Source: Streptomyces sp. Ncost-T10-10d
Lineage (GTDB): Bacteria; Actinomycetota; Actinomycetes; Streptomycetales; Streptomycetaceae
NCBI RefSeq assembly: GCF_900091955.1
Contig: NZ_FMDF01000217.1
Location: 1-64,000 of the forward strand
DNA: 64,000 nt
Reading direction: 5' to 3'
Made by a program: the position numbers and the translations under genes. This document shows, in pieces, positions 50,901-60,250 of the stretch (positions within the stretch are counted from its first letter, which is position 1; each line of letters begins with the position of its first letter). The notes under the pieces were generated by a model. The model did not search any database and was not told where the DNA came from. It saw only the letters and a list, made by a program, of their open reading frames with translations.

Positions 50901-53156
50901 ATGAGCCAGCAGCCCAGCTCCGAGGTACCGGTCCAGCCCACCGTGCAGCCGTCGGTCGGCTCGCTCGCCGCGCACCGGCCGCACGCCGTCGCCTCGTCGG
51001 CATCCAACGGCGCCGTACTGTCGACCCGGGCCGACCTCGATCCCGACATCGACGCCGACGTCGACGCATACGAACCCGACGTCGACGGCAGCGAACTGCC
51101 CCACGGCCGTTTCCTGGACCGGGAACGCAGTTGGCTCGCGTTCAACGAACGGGTGCTCGAACTGGCCGAGGACCCGGCGACGCCCCTCCTCGAACGAGCC
51201 AATTTCCTCGCGATCTTCGCCTCCAACCTGGACGAGTTCTTCATGGTCCGGGTGGCCGGGCTGAAGCGCCGCATCGCCACCGGTGTCGCCACCCGCTCCG
51301 CCTCCGGACTCCAGCCCCGCGAGGTCCTCGACCTGATCTGGACCCGCTCGCGCGAACTCATGGCCCGGCACGCCGCCTGCTACCAGCAGGACGTCGCCCC
51401 CGCCCTGTCCGAGGAGGGCATCCAGCTGATCCGCTGGCCCGAGCTGACCGAGAAGGAACAGGCCCGCCTGTTCACCTTCTTCCGGCAGCGCGTCTTCCCC
51501 GTGCTGACCCCCCTCGCCGTCGACCCGGCCCACCCCTTCCCGTACATCTCGGGTCTCTCGCTCAACCTCGCCGTCGTCGTACGCAACCCGGTCAGCGGCC
51601 ACCGTCACTTCGCCCGGGTCAAGGTGCCGCCACTGCTGACCCGCTTCCTGGAGGCGTCGCCGCAGCGGTACGTGCCCATAGAGGACGTCATCGCCGCCCA
51701 CCTCGAAGAGCTCTTCCCGGGCATGGAGGTCCTCGCCCACCACATGTTCCGGGTCACCAGGAACGAGGACCTGGAGGTCGAGGAGGACGACGCCGAGAAC
51801 CTCCTCAAGGCCCTGGAGAAGGAACTCATGCGGCGCCGCTTCGGCCCGCCGGTCCGCCTGGAGGTCGAGGAGTCCATCGACCCGTACGTGCTGGACCTGC
51901 TGGTGCGCGAGCTGAAGGTGTCCGACGCCGAGGTCTACCCGCTGCCCGGACCGCTCGACCTCACCGGGCTCTTCGGTATCGCTTCCCTGGACCGGCCGGA
52001 GCTGAAGTTCCCCAAGTTCATCGCGGGCACCCACCGCGATCTCGCCGAGGTCGAATCCGCCTCCGCGCCCGACATCTTCGCCGCCCTGCGCGAACGCGAC
52101 GTGCTCCTGCACCATCCGTACGACTCGTTCTCCACCTCCGTACAGGCGTTCCTGGAACAGGCCGCGAGCGACCCCGACGTCCTGGCCATCAAGCAGACCC
52201 TGTACCGGACTTCGGGCGAATCCCCGATTGTGGAAGCCCTCATAGACGCTGCCGAATCCGGCAAGCAGGTTCTCGTACTCGTCGAGATCAAGGCCCGCTT
52301 CGACGAGCAGGCCAACATCAAGTGGGCGCGCAAGCTGGAGGAGTCCGGCTGCCATGTCGTCTACGGGCTCGTCGGCCTCAAGACCCACTGCAAACTCTCG
52401 CTCGTCGTCCGCCAGGAGGGCGACACACTGCGCCGGTACGCCCACGTGGGCACCGGCAACTACCACCCCAAGACCGCCAGGCTGTACGAGGACCTCGGCC
52501 TGCTGACCGCCGACCCGCAGGTCGGTGCGGACCTCTCCGACCTCTTCAACCGGCTCTCCGGCTACTCCCGCCGCGAGACCTACCGCCGCCTCCTGGTCGC
52601 CCCGAAGTCACTGCGCGACGGGCTGATCACCCGTATCAACAAGGAGATCACGCACCAGCGGGCCGGGCGCAGCGCCTACGTCCGCATCAAGGTCAACTCG
52701 ATGGTCGACGAGGCGATCATCGACGCCTGCTACCGGGCCGCCATGGCGGGCGTACCGGTGGACATCTGGGTACGCGGCATCTGCGCGATCCGCCCCGGCG
52801 TCCCCGGCCTCTCCGAGAACATCCGGGTCCGCTCGATACTGGGCCGCTTCCTCGAACACTCCCGGATCTTCTCGTTCGGCAACGGCGGCGAACCCGAAGT
52901 GTGGTTCGGCAGCGCCGACATGATGCACCGCAACCTCGACCGCCGGATCGAAGCACTGGTCCGGGTCACCGACCCCGCCCACCGCGCCGCGCTCAGCCGG
53001 CTCCTGGAGACCGGCATGGCCGACACCACCTCCTCCTGGCACCTCGGTCCCGACGGGAACTGGACCCGGCACGCCACGGACGCGGACGGCCAACCACTGC
53101 GGCACGTACAGGAAATGCTCATTGACGCCCGGAGGCGCCGGCGTGCGACGCCATGA
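50901..53156 (+). CDS. ppk: Polyphosphate kinase
   Basis: The 751-residue PPK1 begins MSQQPSSEVPVQPTVQPSVG with a ~65-residue acidic extension before the N-domain (RFLDRERSWLAFNERVLELA). The two phospholipase-D-like halves contain HHPYDSFSTSVQAFLEQAAS, ALIDAAESGKQVLVLVEIKA, the phosphorylated His in YAHVGTGNYHPKTARLYED, and the second active-site region ADMMHRNLDRRIEALVRV. The enzyme reversibly makes polyphosphate from ATP; in Streptomyces its loss raises antibiotic output. The 3' end overlaps the CHAD gene by 14 bases. Confidence 0.96.
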   Translation: MSQQPSSEVPVQPTVQPSVGSLAAHRPHAVASSASNGAVLSTRADLDPDIDADVDAYEPDVDGSELPHGRFLDRERSWLAFNERVLELAEDPATPLLERANFLAIFASNLDEFFMVRVAGLKRRIATGVATRSASGLQPREVLDLIWTRSRELMARHAACYQQDVAPALSEEGIQLIRWPELTEKEQARLFTFFRQRVFPVLTPLAVDPAHPFPYISGLSLNLAVVVRNPVSGHRHFARVKVPPLLTRFLEASPQRYVPIEDVIAAHLEELFPGMEVLAHHMFRVTRNEDLEVEEDDAENLLKALEKELMRRRFGPPVRLEVEESIDPYVLDLLVRELKVSDAEVYPLPGPLDLTGLFGIASLDRPELKFPKFIAGTHRDLAEVESASAPDIFAALRERDVLLHHPYDSFSTSVQAFLEQAASDPDVLAIKQTLYRTSGESPIVEALIDAAESGKQVLVLVEIKARFDEQANIKWARKLEESGCHVVYGLVGLKTHCKLSLVVRQEGDTLRRYAHVGTGNYHPKTARLYEDLGLLTADPQVGADLSDLFNRLSGYSRRETYRRLLVAPKSLRDGLITRINKEITHQRAGRSAYVRIKVNSMVDEAIIDACYRAAMAGVPVDIWVRGICAIRPGVPGLSENIRVRSILGRFLEHSRIFSFGNGGEPEVWFGSADMMHRNLDRRIEALVRVTDPAHRAALSRLLETGMADTTSSWHLGPDGNWTRHATDADGQPLRHVQEMLIDARRRRRATP

Positions 53157-54138
53157 CCACCAGACGACGCAGGCGGACCTTACGGCAGGGGCGGTGCTCG
53201 CGCCCTACCTGCAGGAACAGGCCGCCGAATTCCTGCGCAGCCTGCGCCTGCACCGCGAGAACAGCGCCCCCACGGACGCCGGAACCCATGCCGCCGAGGC
53301 GGCCGCCGGTGCCCTGCGCCGCTCGTCCCGCCGGATCGGCGGCACGCTGCACACCTTCCGGGCGGCGCTGGACACGGCCTGGGCCGAGCAGCTGCGCACC
53401 GAACTGGCCTGGCTGTCGGGCACCCTGGCCCGGGAGCACGCCTACGCGACCCGGCTGAACCGGCTCCTCGAAGCTCTCCACGCCCTGTCCGGCACCTCAC
53501 TGCCCACCGCCCGCACCGGGTCCGGCTCCGATGCCGCCGGTGACAAGGAGCGTGCCGCCCTCGGCGTCGGCGCGGCCCGCGCCGGGGCGCTGCTCGAACG
53601 GCAGCTGACCCTCGCCCGGACCCGCGCCCACTCCGCGGCGCTCCAGGCGCTCGGCTCCTCCCGCTTCCATGCGGTGGCCGACGCCGTCGCGCTGCTCGCC
53701 TCCGAGGTGCCGCTCGCCGCGGCAGCCACGGCTCCGGCCGAGGAGATGCTGCACGGGCCCGCCGACCGGGCCGAACAACAGCTGCTCGGTGCGGTGGCCG
53801 CGCTCCCCTCGGACGAGGCGGTCGAGCCGTACAACGAGGCGCAGGACGCGCCCTGGCACCGGACCCGGCTGCTGCTGCGCCTGCACCGGTACGCCCACGA
53901 GGTGGTACGGGGCGCCCCCGATCCGGTCCTGGTCGCGCCGGGGCGCGCGCTCGATCTGCACCGGGATGCGTCGGAGGCGGCCGCCGCGGCGGCATCGGCG
54001 GCCCGCACGCCCCGGATCGCGCCCGCGACCGCGTACGCCCTGGGGGTGCTCCACGCCGATCAGCGGCACGAGGTGGAGGCGGCTCGCGGTGTGTTCCGGG
54101 AGAGCTGGCCGTACGCGACGGCGGTGACCGCGCCGTGA
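53143..54138 (+). CDS. CHAD domain polyphosphate-associated protein
   Basis: This 331-residue product starts at the GTG at 53143 (VRRHDHQTTQADLTAGAVLA), preferred for the GGAGG 6 nt upstream. It is a helical CHAD domain (VLAPYLQEQAAEFLRSLRLH, ALRRSSRRIGGTLHTFRAAL, DAPWHRTRLLLRLHRYAHEV) rich in conserved His/Arg/Lys, the pattern that binds polyphosphate. It overlaps ppk, so polyphosphate synthesis and binding are translationally linked. It is likely to localise to polyphosphate granules. Confidence 0.88.
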   Translation: MRRHDHQTTQADLTAGAVLAPYLQEQAAEFLRSLRLHRENSAPTDAGTHAAEAAAGALRRSSRRIGGTLHTFRAALDTAWAEQLRTELAWLSGTLAREHAYATRLNRLLEALHALSGTSLPTARTGSGSDAAGDKERAALGVGAARAGALLERQLTLARTRAHSAALQALGSSRFHAVADAVALLASEVPLAAAATAPAEEMLHGPADRAEQQLLGAVAALPSDEAVEPYNEAQDAPWHRTRLLLRLHRYAHEVVRGAPDPVLVAPGRALDLHRDASEAAAAAASAARTPRIAPATAYALGVLHADQRHEVEAARGVFRESWPYATAVTAP

Positions 54139-54548
54139 GAAGCGGGCCTGTGCTCGCCGCGGGGTGCGTGCTGTGGCGCCGGTCGGAGCGCTCCGGCGAG
54201 CTGGAGATCTGTCTGGTCCACAGACCCCGTTACGACGACTGGTCACACCCGAAGGGCAAGCTGAGGCGCGGCGAGTCCGCGCTGGACGGTGCTCGGCGCG
54301 AGGTCCTGGAGGAGACGGGCCACCACTGCGCACCGGGCGCCCCGCTTCCCACGGTCCGGTACGCCGTGAACGGGCGTCCCAAGGAGGTCGCCTACTGGGC
54401 GGCCGAGGCGACCGGTGGCGCCTTCGTACCGAACGCCGAGGTCGACCGGGTGAGCTGGCTCTCCCCGGCGGCGGCCCGTAGCCGCCTCACCCGGCCGCAC
54501 GACCGGGATGTGCTGGACGCCTTGCTCGCCGGCCTGCCGAGCACCTGA
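54135..54548 (+). CDS. NUDIX hydrolase (MutT-like)
   Basis: The 137-residue protein starts at the GTG at 54135 overlapping the CHAD stop (GTGA). The Nudix box GKLRRGESALDGARREVLEETG is complete when read as G-x5-E-x7-REVLEETG. It resembles the N-terminal half of actinobacterial MutT1/RenU-type proteins, which often carry a C-terminal histidine phosphatase; that half is missing here. Likely substrates are oxidised nucleotides or diadenosine/inositol polyphosphates, fitting the polyphosphate operon. Confidence 0.9.
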   Translation: MRSGPVLAAGCVLWRRSERSGELEICLVHRPRYDDWSHPKGKLRRGESALDGARREVLEETGHHCAPGAPLPTVRYAVNGRPKEVAYWAAEATGGAFVPNAEVDRVSWLSPAAARSRLTRPHDRDVLDALLAGLPST

Positions 54549-54630
54549 CCGGGCCGGGGTTCAGGCCCTTCCGGCGTCGAGGACGGCACCCTCGCCCCGG
54601 ACGGGCCCCAGAACCACACCGTCCGACACG

Positions 54631-54674
54631 GTTCACCTCCCGTTCACTCTCCCCCGTAAACGGCTTCACCTGTT
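54631..54674. promoter_or_regulatory. PHO box (PhoP binding repeats) of pstS
   Basis: GTTCACC at 54631, GTTCACT at 54642 and CTTCACC at 54664 repeat at exact 11-bp intervals, with a degenerate unit at 54653. This is the direct-repeat structure of Streptomyces PHO boxes. It lies ~115 bp before the pstS start and predicts PhoRP-dependent induction on phosphate starvation. Confidence 0.88.
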
Positions 54675-54787
54675 CTGCCTAACTTCGGCAGTGCACGGTG
54701 CGCGGCGCAACGCCGCAGCACCCACCACATCGCACGCCGTCGTAGAACGAACAGACCTCGGCGGCTCCTGGAAGGAACACCCGAAAA

Positions 54788-55924
54788 GTGAAGCTTCAGC
54801 GCAAGAACCGGCTTCGTGCCACCGCGCTCGGTGCCCTCGCCGTCTCCGGCGCCCTGGTCCTCACGGCGTGCGGTTCGGACAACAACAGCGACGGGTCCAC
54901 CGGCGGCAACGGCGGCAAGACGAGCGCCGCGTCGAACATCAAGTGCGACGACGCCAAGGGTCAGCTGCTCGCCTCCGGCTCCAGCGCGCAGAAGAACGCC
55001 ATGGACCTCTGGGTCAAGAACTACATGGCCGGCTGCTCGGGCGTCGAGGTCAACTACAAGTCGTCCTCATCCGGTGAAGGCATCGTCGCCTTCAACCAGG
55101 GCACGGTCGGCTTCGCCGGTTCCGACTCGGCGCTGAAGCCCGAAGAGGTCGCCGAGTCGAAGAAGATCTGCAAGGGCGGCCAGGGCATCAACCTCCCGAT
55201 GGTCGGCGGCCCGATCGCCATCGGCTACCACCTGGAAGGCGTCGACAGCCTCACGCTGGACGCCCCCACCCTCGCCAAGATCTTCGACGGCAAGATCAAG
55301 AAGTGGAACGACCCCGCGATCGCCAAGCTCAACAGCGGCGCGAAGCTCCCGGACAAGGCCATCCAGCCCTTCCACCGCTCCGAGGACTCCGGCACCACGC
55401 AGAACCTCGGCAAGTACCTGGGCGCAGCCGCCCCGAGCGACTGGAAGTACGAGGCCGAGAAGAAGTGGCCGGCCCCCGGTGGCCAGGCCGCGTCCGGCTC
55501 CTCCGGTGTCGCCGCCCAGGTGAAGCAGGTCGACGGCGCGATCGGCTACTTCGAGCTCAGCTACGCCACCTCGCAGTCGATCTCCACCGTCGACATCAAC
55601 ACCGGTGGCTCCACCCCGGTCAAGGCGACCCCGGAGAACGCCTCCAAGGCCATCGCCGCCGCCAAGATCAAGGGCACCGGCAAGGACCTGGCGCTCGACC
55701 TCGACTACACCACCAAGGCCGAGGGTGCGTACCCGATCGTCCTGGTGACGTACGAGGTCGTCTGTGACAAGGGCAACAAGGCCGAGACCCTGCCCACGGT
55801 CAAGTCCTTCCTGAACTACACCGCCGGTGACGAGGGCCAGAAGCTCCTCACCGACGCCGGCTACGCGCCGATCCCGACCGAGATCAACGCGAAGGTCCGC
55901 GAGACCATCGCCTCCCTCTCGTAA
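54788..55924 (+). CDS. pstS: Phosphate ABC transporter substrate-binding lipoprotein
   Basis: The 378-residue protein starts at a GTG and has a lipoprotein signal ending LVLTAC at C28. The mature domain has GSSAQKNAMDLWVKN, SSSGEGIVAFNQGTVGFAGS, IFDGKIKKWNDPAI and HRSEDSGTTQNLGKYL, the phosphate-binding loops of PstS. It is the outer binding component of the high-affinity system; pstC, pstA and pstB follow. An inverted repeat after the stop likely sets its excess over the rest. Confidence 0.96.
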   Translation: MKLQRKNRLRATALGALAVSGALVLTACGSDNNSDGSTGGNGGKTSAASNIKCDDAKGQLLASGSSAQKNAMDLWVKNYMAGCSGVEVNYKSSSSGEGIVAFNQGTVGFAGSDSALKPEEVAESKKICKGGQGINLPMVGGPIAIGYHLEGVDSLTLDAPTLAKIFDGKIKKWNDPAIAKLNSGAKLPDKAIQPFHRSEDSGTTQNLGKYLGAAAPSDWKYEAEKKWPAPGGQAASGSSGVAAQVKQVDGAIGYFELSYATSQSISTVDINTGGSTPVKATPENASKAIAAAKIKGTGKDLALDLDYTTKAEGAYPIVLVTYEVVCDKGNKAETLPTVKSFLNYTAGDEGQKLLTDAGYAPIPTEINAKVRETIASLS

Positions 55925-55991
55925 CCGGGGTACGCAGCCCGAAGGCACGCAAGCACCACCCAGCAACACCCGTAGCAACGTCAGCAACACC

Positions 55992-56032
55992 TGGCGGGCC
56001 GGTCCGGTGCACCCCTCCGGACCGGCCCGCCA
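55992..56032 (+). terminator. Hairpin between pstS and pstC
   Basis: Perfect 16-bp arms TGGCGGGCCGGTCCGG/CCGGACCGGCCCGCCA with a 9-nt loop, no T-run. Placed 68 nt after pstS and 64 nt before pstC, it could be a partial terminator or 3'-end stabiliser that gives more pstS than pstCAB mRNA. Short CAACAC/CAACG repeats precede it. Confidence 0.8.
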
Positions 56033-56095
56033 CCACCCATCCGGTGCACCGCCGCCAGGGGAGCCCACCGCTCCCCCACACAGACCGGAAAGACC

Positions 56096-57091
56096 ATGGC
56101 TTCCACCACACCGATAGACACGCCGCCGGCATCGCCGGTGGCGCGCAAGCGCGCCAGGCCGAAGACCGGGCGCGCGGGCGACAAGATCTTCCTGGGCCTC
56201 TCAAGGGGCTCGGGCATTCTGCTGCTTGTGATCATGGCGTCGATCGCCGTGTTCCTCACCTACCGCGCCGCACTCGCCGTCTCCAAGGACGAAGGCAACT
56301 TCCTCACCACCTTCGACTGGAACCCGGCCGGCGACCCGCCGGTCTTCGGCATCGCGGTGCTCCTCTTCGGCACGATCGTCAGCTCGATCGTCGCGATGGC
56401 CATCGCCGTCCCGGTCGCTGTCGGTATCGCCCTGTTCATCTCGCACTACGCGCCGCGCAAGCTGGCCGCGCCCCTCGCGTACGTCGTCGACCTGCTCGCC
56501 GCAGTGCCGAGCATCGTGTACGGCATCTGGGGCGCCCTCTTCCTGGTCCCGTACCTGGAGGGCCTGAACCTCTGGCTCGACCAGTTCTTCGGCTGGACGT
56601 ACCTCTTCGAGAAGACCGAGGTCGGCGTCGCCCGCTCGCTCTTCACCGTCGGCATCCTGCTCGCGATCATGATCCTGCCGATCGTGACCAGCGTCAGCCG
56701 CGAAGTCTTCCTCCAGGTCCCGAAGATGAACGAGGAAGCCGCCCTCGCCCTCGGCGCCACCCGCTGGGAAGTCATCCGCCTCTCGGTGCTCCCCTTCGGC
56801 CGCTCGGGCGTGATCTCCGCCTCGATGCTGGGCCTGGGCCGTGCGCTCGGCGAGACGATGGCCGTCGCCACGGTCCTGTCGCCGAGCTTCGTCATCTCCG
56901 GGCACCTGCTCAATCCGGGTGGCGGGACGTTCGCCCAGAACATCGCCGCGAAGTTCGACGAAGCCGACGCGTTCGGGCGCGACGCCCTGATCGCCTCCGG
57001 CCTCGTGCTCTTCATCCTCACTCTGCTGGTCAACGGCGCGGCCCGGCTGATCATCGCCCGCCGCAAGGAATACTCGGGGGCCAACGCATGA
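56096..57091 (+). CDS. pstC: Phosphate ABC transporter permease PstC
   Basis: The 331-residue permease has six transmembrane helices (GSGILLLVIMASIAVFLTYR first; FGIAVLLFGTIVSSIVAMAI; ALIASGLVLFILTLLVNGAA last) and the cytoplasmic EAA loop EEAALALGATRWEVIRLSVL. The stop overlaps pstA (ATGA). Confidence 0.95.
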   Translation: MASTTPIDTPPASPVARKRARPKTGRAGDKIFLGLSRGSGILLLVIMASIAVFLTYRAALAVSKDEGNFLTTFDWNPAGDPPVFGIAVLLFGTIVSSIVAMAIAVPVAVGIALFISHYAPRKLAAPLAYVVDLLAAVPSIVYGIWGALFLVPYLEGLNLWLDQFFGWTYLFEKTEVGVARSLFTVGILLAIMILPIVTSVSREVFLQVPKMNEEAALALGATRWEVIRLSVLPFGRSGVISASMLGLGRALGETMAVATVLSPSFVISGHLLNPGGGTFAQNIAAKFDEADAFGRDALIASGLVLFILTLLVNGAARLIIARRKEYSGANA

Positions 57092-58173
57092 GCCAGGCAG
57101 CCAACACCGGCATCCAGGAACGCCCCACCCCGATGGCGCCCACACGCAAGACCAGTCTCAGCAGCCGGGCCCTGCCCCGCTGGGCCCCCCTCGCCTTCGC
57201 GGCCGTCGCGATCGCGCTGGGCGTGGGCATCGGCGCGGCGGCGGGCTGGCGCAGCCACACCCAGTGGGGACTGTTCTCCGCCCTGCTCTTCCTCGTCATC
57301 TCGTACGTCACGACGACGGTCGTCGAGAACCGGCGCCAGGCCAAGGACCGCCTCGCCACCAGCGTCGTCTGGGTGTGCTTCCTCCTTGCCGTCGTCCCGC
57401 TGTTCTCGCTGATCTGGACGACGGTCAGCCGCGGCGCCAAGGTCCTCGACGGTTACTTCCTGACCCACTCCATGGCCGGTGTCCCCGGCATCGAGGCGGG
57501 CGGCGGCGTCTACCACGCACTGATCGGCACCCTGGAGCAGGTCGGCCTCGCCACCCTGATCTCCGCCCCGATCGGCCTGCTGACCGCCGTCTACCTGGTG
57601 GAGTACGGCAAGGGCGCGCTCGCCAAGGCCGTCACGTTCTTCGTCGACGTGATGACGGGTATCCCGTCCATCGTCGCCGGTCTCTTCATCCTGTCGATCA
57701 TGCTGATGACGAAGCTCGAGCCGTCCGGCCTGATGGGTTCGCTGGCCCTGTCGATCCTGATGATCCCGGTCGTGGTCCGCTCCACCGAGGAGATGCTCAA
57801 GCTCGTCCCGAACGAGCTCCGCGAGGCATCGCTCGCCCTCGGCATCCCGAAGTGGCGCACCATCCTGAAGGTGGTCATCCCCACCGCGATCGGCGGCATC
57901 ACCACCGGTGTGATGCTCGCGATCGCCCGGATCGCCGGCGAGACCGCGCCGATCATGCTGCTGGTCTTCGGCAGCCAGCTGATCAACACCAACCCCTTCC
58001 AAGGTGCACAGTCCTCGCTCCCGTTCTACATCTGGGAGCAGTACAAGATCGGCAGCGAGCCGTCGTACGACCGTGCCTGGGCCGCCGCTCTGGTCCTGAT
58101 CGCCTTCGTCATGATCCTCAACCTGGTGGCCCGCGGCATCGCCCGCTGGAAGGCCCCGAAGACCGGCCGCTGA
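57088..58173 (+). CDS. pstA: Phosphate ABC transporter permease PstA
   Basis: The 361-residue protein has an N-terminal extension of ~40 residues, two extra helices (PLAFAAVAIALGVGIGAAAG; GLFSALLFLVISYVTTTVVE) and then six core helices. The EAA loop is REASLALGIPKWRTILKVVI. It forms the channel with PstC. The start overlaps the pstC stop. Confidence 0.95.
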   Translation: MSQAANTGIQERPTPMAPTRKTSLSSRALPRWAPLAFAAVAIALGVGIGAAAGWRSHTQWGLFSALLFLVISYVTTTVVENRRQAKDRLATSVVWVCFLLAVVPLFSLIWTTVSRGAKVLDGYFLTHSMAGVPGIEAGGGVYHALIGTLEQVGLATLISAPIGLLTAVYLVEYGKGALAKAVTFFVDVMTGIPSIVAGLFILSIMLMTKLEPSGLMGSLALSILMIPVVVRSTEEMLKLVPNELREASLALGIPKWRTILKVVIPTAIGGITTGVMLAIARIAGETAPIMLLVFGSQLINTNPFQGAQSSLPFYIWEQYKIGSEPSYDRAWAAALVLIAFVMILNLVARGIARWKAPKTGR

Positions 58174-58192
58174 CCGCGGCACGAAAGAAGCA

Positions 58193-58978
58193 GTGATTCA
58201 GATGGCCAAGCGCATCGACGTCAGCGGCCTGTCCGCCTACTACGGCTCCCACCTCGCCATCGAGGACATCTCGATGACCGTGGAGCCCCGCTCCGTGACC
58301 GCCTTCATCGGCCCGTCCGGCTGCGGCAAGTCCACCTTCCTGCGCACCCTGAACCGTATGCACGAGGTCACCCCCGGTGGCCGCGTCGAGGGCAAGGTGC
58401 TGCTGGACGACGAGAATCTGTACGGGGCGAACGTCGACCCGGTCACCGTGCGCCGCACGGTCGGCATGGTCTTCCAGCGCCCGAACCCGTTCCCGACCAT
58501 GTCGATCTTCGACAATGTCGCGGCGGGCCTCAAGCTGAACGGCTCGTACAAGAAGAACCAGCTGTCGGACATCGTCGAGAAGTCCCTGCGCGGCGCCAAC
58601 CTCTGGAACGAGGTCAAGGACCGGCTGAACAAGCCCGGCTCCGGTCTCTCCGGGGGCCAGCAGCAGCGCCTGTGCATCGCCCGCGCGATCGCGGTCGAGC
58701 CGGAGGTGCTGCTGATGGACGAGCCGTGCTCCGCCCTGGACCCGATCTCCACCCTCGCCATCGAGGACCTGATCGGCGAGCTGAAGGAGCGCTTCACGAT
58801 CGTCATCGTGACGCACAACATGCAGCAGGCGGCCCGTGTCTCGGACCGCACGGCGTTCTTCAACCTCGCGGCGGTCGGCAAGCCCGGCAAGCTCGTGGAG
58901 ATCGACGAGACGGAACGCATCTTCTCCAACCCGTCCGTTCAGGCAACCGAGGACTACATCTCGGGACGCTTCGGATAG
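58193..58978 (+). CDS. pstB: Phosphate ABC transporter ATPase PstB
   Basis: The 261-residue ATPase has Walker A GPSGCGKSTFLRTLN, the PstB feature VFQRPNPFPTMSIFDNV, signature LSGGQQQRLCIARAIAV, Walker B VLLMDEPCSALDP and H-loop IVIVTHNMQQAARVSD. The ATG at 58202 (MAKRIDVSGL) is the likelier translation start; the GTG at 58193 is the furthest. It is 19 bp after pstA. Confidence 0.96.
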   Translation: MIQMAKRIDVSGLSAYYGSHLAIEDISMTVEPRSVTAFIGPSGCGKSTFLRTLNRMHEVTPGGRVEGKVLLDDENLYGANVDPVTVRRTVGMVFQRPNPFPTMSIFDNVAAGLKLNGSYKKNQLSDIVEKSLRGANLWNEVKDRLNKPGSGLSGGQQQRLCIARAIAVEPEVLLMDEPCSALDPISTLAIEDLIGELKERFTIVIVTHNMQQAARVSDRTAFFNLAAVGKPGKLVEIDETERIFSNPSVQATEDYISGRFG

Positions 58979-59130
58979 TCACCCGGCAACGGGGCTGACG
59001 TGGGCCGGGGGCGTGGGTGGTCACGCCCGGTGGTGGGTTTCCACCGGCGAACCGCCTCACCCCTCCGGCGAACCGGCCCCGTCCCCAGACTGCCTTGAGG
59101 TGCTGCATGGCGGTGCCACCGCAAGGCGAA

Positions 59131-59172
59131 GGGGCCGCCCCCACTCCCCGCAGAGGGAGTGGGGGCGGCCCC
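59131..59172. terminator. Bidirectional terminator between pstB and pit
   Basis: Perfect 18-bp arms (GGGGCCGCCCCCACTCCC and its complement) around CGCAGA, with short A/T flanks. A smaller CCGGTGG-7-CCACCGG hairpin lies at 59027-59047. Both sit in the 268-bp gap between convergent genes. Confidence 0.88.
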
Positions 59173-59246
59173 ATTTCCGTACCACCACGATCACGCCGGG
59201 CAGCGGACGAAGCGGCCACCGGACGACCCGGCAACCCCGCCGCCCG

Positions 59247-60245
59247 TCACCCGAACAGCAGCACCACAACCCCGTAACTGGCGGCAGCGACCAACGCCGC
59301 GGCCGGCATCGTGATGAACCACCCCAGGATGATGTTCTTGGCGACACCCCACCGCACCGCGTTCACGCGCTTCGTGGCGCCCGCACCCATGATCGCCGAG
59401 GTGATCACATGCGTCGTGGAGATCGGCGCGTGAAACATGAACGCCGAGCCGAACATGATCGACGCGCCCGTCGTCTCCGCGGCGAACCCCTGCGGCGGGT
59501 CCAGCTCGATGATCTTCCGGCCGAGCGTCCGCATGATGCGCCAGCCACCCGCGTACGTACCCAGCGAGAGCATCAGCGCACAGACGAGCTTCACCCAGAC
59601 CGGAATCGGGTCGCTCGGGCTCTCGACATCGGCGATGACCAGGGCCATCACGACGACACCCATCGTCTTCTGCGCGTCCTGCAGACCGTGGCCGAGCGCC
59701 ATGCCCGCGGCCGAGACCGTCTGGGCGATCCGGAAGCCGCGCTTGGCCTTGTGCGGGTTGGCCTTCCGGAACACCCACATGATCGCGACCATCACCAGAT
59801 AGCCGACGATCAGGCCGATGACCGGCGAGAGGAACATCGGGATGACGACCTTGTCGAGCACCCCGTCCCAGTGCACCAGCGTCCCGCCGGCGAGCGCCGC
59901 ACCGACCATGCCGCCGAACAGTGCGTGCGAGGAAGAGGACGGCAGCCCGAAGTACCAGGTGACGAGGTTCCAGATGATCGCACCGACGAGCGCGGCGAAG
60001 AGGATTCCCATCCCCTTGTCCCCCTCGGGGGTCGCGATCAGACCCTCACTGACGGTCTTGGCGACACCGCTGCCGAGGAATGCACCGGCGAGGTTCATCA
60101 CCGCGGCCATCGCCAGTGCCGCACGTGGTGTCAGTGCACGGGTGGAGACGGACGTGGCGATGGCATTCGCCGAGTCGTGGAAGCCGTTCGTATAGGTGAA
60201 GCCGAGCGCGACACCGATGGTCACGATCAGCGCAAAGGTGTCCAC
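59247..60245 (-). CDS. Low-affinity inorganic phosphate transporter (Pit family)
   Basis: The 332-residue membrane protein has the duplicated Pit signature (GFTYTNGFHDSANAIATSVS at the N-terminus, FMFHAPISTTHVITSAIMGA near the C-terminus) and ~10 hydrophobic segments. It would take up metal-phosphate complexes with protons. It lies 5 bp downstream of its DUF47 partner, and opposite the high-affinity pst genes. Confidence 0.95.
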   Translation of the reverse strand: MDTFALIVTIGVALGFTYTNGFHDSANAIATSVSTRALTPRAALAMAAVMNLAGAFLGSGVAKTVSEGLIATPEGDKGMGILFAALVGAIIWNLVTWYFGLPSSSSHALFGGMVGAALAGGTLVHWDGVLDKVVIPMFLSPVIGLIVGYLVMVAIMWVFRKANPHKAKRGFRIAQTVSAAGMALGHGLQDAQKTMGVVVMALVIADVESPSDPIPVWVKLVCALMLSLGTYAGGWRIMRTLGRKIIELDPPQGFAAETTGASIMFGSAFMFHAPISTTHVITSAIMGAGATKRVNAVRWGVAKNIILGWFITMPAAALVAAASYGVVVLLFG

Positions 60246-60250
60246 GTGGT

